Below, one piece after another: positions 5,570 to 7,394 of a stretch of DNA of 7,394 nt (positions are counted from its first letter, which is position 1; every line of letters begins with the position of its first letter). The translations under genes were made by a program, and so were the position numbers. Origin of the DNA: Veillonella sp. (GTDB taxonomy: Bacteria > Bacillota_C > Negativicutes > Veillonellales > Veillonellaceae); assembly GCA_018367495.1 (NCBI GenBank), contig JAGZGB010000079.1, positions 1 to 7,394 of the forward strand. The letters are read 5' to 3'. The notes under the pieces are model-generated. The model saw only the letters and a list, made by a program, of their open reading frames with translations. It made no database searches and had not been told where the DNA came from.

Positions 5570-5642
5570 AAAACATATTTAGAAGATAGGATTTAAAGCC
5601 CATCATTGTGGTGGAATTAACTTGAGAAATAGAATATGTTTT
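5570..5642 (+). promoter_or_regulatory. Foldable 5' leader of the CO-dehydrogenase gene, candidate cis-regulatory RNA
   Basis: AAAACATATT (5570-5579) is exactly complementary to AATATGTTTT (5633-5642), giving a 10-bp closing stem that starts close to the predicted transcript start. Inside, CCATCA (5600-5605) pairs with TGGTGG (5609-5614) around a three-base loop with one G-U pair. With the palindrome at 5659-5672 the leader could form three stems ahead of the ribosome binding site. It matches no riboswitch class I recognise; I do not see the NiCo consensus. Regulatory function is inference from complementarity. Confidence 0.35.
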
Positions 5643-5658
5643 CTTATTAGTATTGGTT

Positions 5659-5672
5659 GGCCTACGTAGGCC
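5659..5672. promoter_or_regulatory. Perfect 14-bp GC-rich palindrome directly upstream of the CO-dehydrogenase ribosome binding site
   Basis: GGCCTACGTAGGCC is a perfect palindrome ending three bases before AGGAGG (5676-5681). As RNA it can form a five-pair stem with an ACGU loop; as DNA it could be a dimeric protein site. It stands out in an otherwise AT-rich leader. Confidence 0.5.
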
Positions 5673-5687
5673 CATAGGAGGTTTATT

Positions 5688-7394
5688 ATGAGTAAAGATG
5701 TGGAAAACAAAAATACCCATGACCATAGCCATGGCGAACATCATCACCATCATGATCATGACCATCATCATGACCATGACCATTGCCATTGTGGCGGTCA
5801 CCATCACGATCACGACCATGACCATAGTCATGGTAAAGCACTACCAACGGATAAATGGGTGCCACACACTCATGAACCGGGGGTACCTCATGAACATGGC
5901 GTCAATGACTACATGAAAGCTGTTGCGGAATACCGTAAAACATGGCCTACAAAGCAAGATGTTATCGAACAAACACCAGATCCTGCTGTGCGTGAAATGA
6001 TTCTTCGAATGGAGCAAATTGGTTGTGATACAGTATTTGACCGTTTCGATAAACAACAACCACAATGTACTTTCGGTATTGCAGGCGTATGTTGCCGTAT
6101 CTGCTTCATGGGTCCATGTAAAATTACACCTAAGAGCCCTCGTGGTGTCTGCGGTGCTGATGCTGACCTTATCGTAGCTCGTAATATGACACGTGCTGCT
6201 GCAGGTGGCTTGACTCAACATGGTGCACATGCTCGTGAAATCTTGATTTCTTTGAAAGCTGCTGCTAATGACCAATTGGATATTCCAATTTTAGGGGAAG
6301 AAAAAATCCGTACTGTGTGTAAGGCTTTCAACATCCCTGAAGAAGGTCGTTCCTTGAAAGAAGTAGCTAATGATTTAGCGGATGTTCTATTAGAAGATTT
6401 GAGTCGTGCATTGCCTGGCGAATATAAAACAATTACAGCAATGGCTCCTGCTGAACGTCGTGAAGTTTGGAAAAACTTGGATATCTTGCCTGTTTCCGCG
6501 TACAATGAAGCATTCGATGCATACCATCGTACATGTGTAGGTACAGATGGCGATTGGGAAAGCAACATGAAACAATTCTTGCGTTGTGGTCTTGCTTTCA
6601 CATTCACAGGCGTAGTGGCAGCAGACATCGCTACAGATGCATTGTTTGGACAAGGTGGTCGCCGTACATCCAAAGTTAACATCGGTGCCTTGAAAAAAGG
6701 TTATGTAAATATCGCTGTTCATGGTCACTTACCAACATTGGTTTCTCAAATTTGTAAAATCGGTGCGTCCGAAGAGTATTTGGAAAAAGCAAAAGCTATC
6801 GGCGCTAAAGGTATTCAATTCTATGGTATTTGCTGCTCTGGTTTATCCAGTATGTACCGTTATGAAAATGTAATTCCATTGTGTAATGCTATCGGTGCTG
6901 AACTTGTACTTGGTACAGGCGCTCTTGACTGCTGGGTAGCTGACGTTCAAGACGTATATCCTGCTATCATGGACGTAGCACGTTGCTTTAACACAAAAGT
7001 TATTACTACATCTGATGCAGCTCGTTTGCCGGGTGCTGAGCATATCGGTTACGATCATCACCATACTAACTTGTCTGAGACAAAAGACTTGGCTCGCAAA
7101 ATCTTGGATCGTGCTCTTGAAGCGCATGAATTGCGTAAAGGTATGCCTGTATTTATTCCACCATATGAAATCACTGCAGAAGTTGGTTTCTCTCCAGAAT
7201 CCACTGTTAAACATTATGGTTCCTTCAAACCATTGGCAGAGGCTTTAAAATCTGGTAAAGTTCGTGGTATCGTTAACGTAGTAGGTTGTTCTAACCCTCG
7301 CGTTATCTACGAAAAAGCAACTGTAGATATCGTTGATACACTTATCAAAAATGGCTGTATCATCTTAACAAATGGTTGTGCGTCCTTCCCATTG
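5688..7394 (+). CDS. cooS: Ni-Fe carbon-monoxide dehydrogenase catalytic-subunit homologue (CooS family) with His-rich N-terminal tail, C-terminus beyond window
   Basis: The first 569 residues of an anaerobic CO-dehydrogenase-family protein are visible; the canonical reaction is reversible CO oxidation to CO2. Residues 11-48 are a His/Asp/Cys tail with 22 His and Cys33/Cys35, and four more His follow by residue 70. The FeS section is clear: Cys127 and Cys135 match the D-cluster, and Cys136, Cys139, Cys144 and Cys155 the B-cluster. The Cys144-Cys155 loop is three residues shorter than I recall in C. hydrogenoformans CODH-II. C-cluster positions visible are HGHLP (His345/His347), Cys383 in ICCSG, Cys534 in VGCSNP and Cys564 in NGCASF. 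The ligand equivalent to CODH-II Cys333, expected in GALDxxxxDxQC, is Asp422, while Cys415 is new. His residues in TQHGAHARE align with the catalytic His93 region. The protein may thus be a CooS variant with altered active-site chemistry rather than a standard CO dehydrogenase. The start is fixed by AGGAGG six bases upstream. The frame is intact to the window edge. Confidence 0.92.
   Translation, partial: MSKDVENKNTHDHSHGEHHHHHDHDHHHDHDHCHCGGHHHDHDHDHSHGKALPTDKWVPHTHEPGVPHEHGVNDYMKAVAEYRKTWPTKQDVIEQTPDPAVREMILRMEQIGCDTVFDRFDKQQPQCTFGIAGVCCRICFMGPCKITPKSPRGVCGADADLIVARNMTRAAAGGLTQHGAHAREILISLKAAANDQLDIPILGEEKIRTVCKAFNIPEEGRSLKEVANDLADVLLEDLSRALPGEYKTITAMAPAERREVWKNLDILPVSAYNEAFDAYHRTCVGTDGDWESNMKQFLRCGLAFTFTGVVAADIATDALFGQGGRRTSKVNIGALKKGYVNIAVHGHLPTLVSQICKIGASEEYLEKAKAIGAKGIQFYGICCSGLSSMYRYENVIPLCNAIGAELVLGTGALDCWVADVQDVYPAIMDVARCFNTKVITTSDAARLPGAEHIGYDHHHTNLSETKDLARKILDRALEAHELRKGMPVFIPPYEITAEVGFSPESTVKHYGSFKPLAEALKSGKVRGIVNVVGCSNPRVIYEKATVDIVDTLIKNGCIILTNGCASFPL
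5718..5831 (+). repeat. Low-complexity His/Asp codon repeat (CAT/CAC-GAC) encoding the metal-binding tail
   Basis: These 38 codons consist mostly of CAT, CAC and GAC, encoding 22 His, 9 Asp and 2 Cys. Mixed CAT/CAC usage suggests the tract is kept for its protein sequence rather than being a recent pure expansion, though repeat-length changes between strains are likely. The complementary strand reads as a long Met/Val-rich frame, which is an artefact of the repeat. Confidence 0.9.

Larger units (their letters stand above)
5351..5687. other. 337-base intergenic region between pckA and the CO-dehydrogenase gene
   Basis: No protein-coding gene is supported here. The opposite-strand reading frame reaching into this region is low-complexity antisense to the His-rich codons. 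The region holds a short direct repeat, the pckA terminator, a weak and a strong promoter, a foldable leader and a 14-bp palindrome, each listed separately. Confidence 0.8.

Noticed and set aside
5568..5831. Minus-strand reading frame of 87 codons, very rich in Met and Val
   Set aside because: It is the complement of the His/Asp codon repeat of the CO-dehydrogenase gene; its composition is an artefact and it lacks a ribosome binding site.
5718..5835. Short regularly spaced repeats that might suggest a CRISPR array
   Set aside because: The repeats are 3-6-base His/Asp codons without unique spacers, fully explained by coding.
5841..7214. Several minus-strand frames opposite the CO-dehydrogenase gene
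   Set aside because: They lie antisense to a coding sequence with clear family motifs and show no domain, signal or start-site support.

Overview
The window looks like a chromosomal stretch from a low-GC, anaerobic, diderm Firmicute of the Negativicutes, most likely Veillonella or a close relative. This is inferred from gene content: periplasmic TonB-type proteins (which imply an outer membrane), an ATP-type PEP carboxykinase, a COG2461-like DUF438/PAS protein and a nickel CO-dehydrogenase-family protein. The AT-rich intergenic DNA and uniform ribosome binding sites (AGGAGG, then about 6 bases, then ATG) fit this. I see no mobile element, CRISPR array, rRNA or tRNA.

Layout. (1) Positions 1-766, minus strand: a metal-transport unit. 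A previously untracked 31-codon small ORF (766-671) comes first, then a strong GC-rich hairpin (608-633), then the start of a TroA/MntA-type Zn/Mn-binding lipoprotein that runs off the left edge. (2) Positions 767-943: a divergent control region. A good minus-strand promoter is almost fully covered by a 9-bp inverted repeat, and a plus-strand promoter lies beyond it. (3) Positions 944-1714: two tandem exported mini-proteins, each little more than a TonB C-terminal domain, closed by a clear terminator. (4) Positions 1715-3533: a regulatory stretch with a perfect 7-1-7 Fur-box-like palindrome and a 20-bp-phased direct repeat, followed by a 542-residue DUF438 / hemerythrin-like / PAS / DUF1858 protein. 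(5) Positions 3722-5432: a PEP carboxykinase gene (pckA) with a strong terminator. (6) Positions 5433-7394: a consensus promoter, a leader of about 120 nt that can fold, and a CO-dehydrogenase catalytic-subunit homologue running off the right edge.

The most interesting object is the CO-dehydrogenase homologue. It carries its own His/Asp/Cys-rich N-terminal tail (22 His in residues 11-48), reminiscent of nickel chaperones. It also appears to have lost one canonical C-cluster cysteine (Asp422 at the position of Cys333 in C. hydrogenoformans CODH-II) while gaining a cysteine seven residues earlier. Metal handling is a recurring theme: a metal-uptake lipoprotein with a candidate metalloregulator site, TonB-like proteins, a hemerythrin-like protein behind a Fur-like box, and a nickel/iron enzyme. 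Apart from the likely small-ORF/lipoprotein unit and the TonB-like pair, the genes seem to be separate transcription units rather than one operon.
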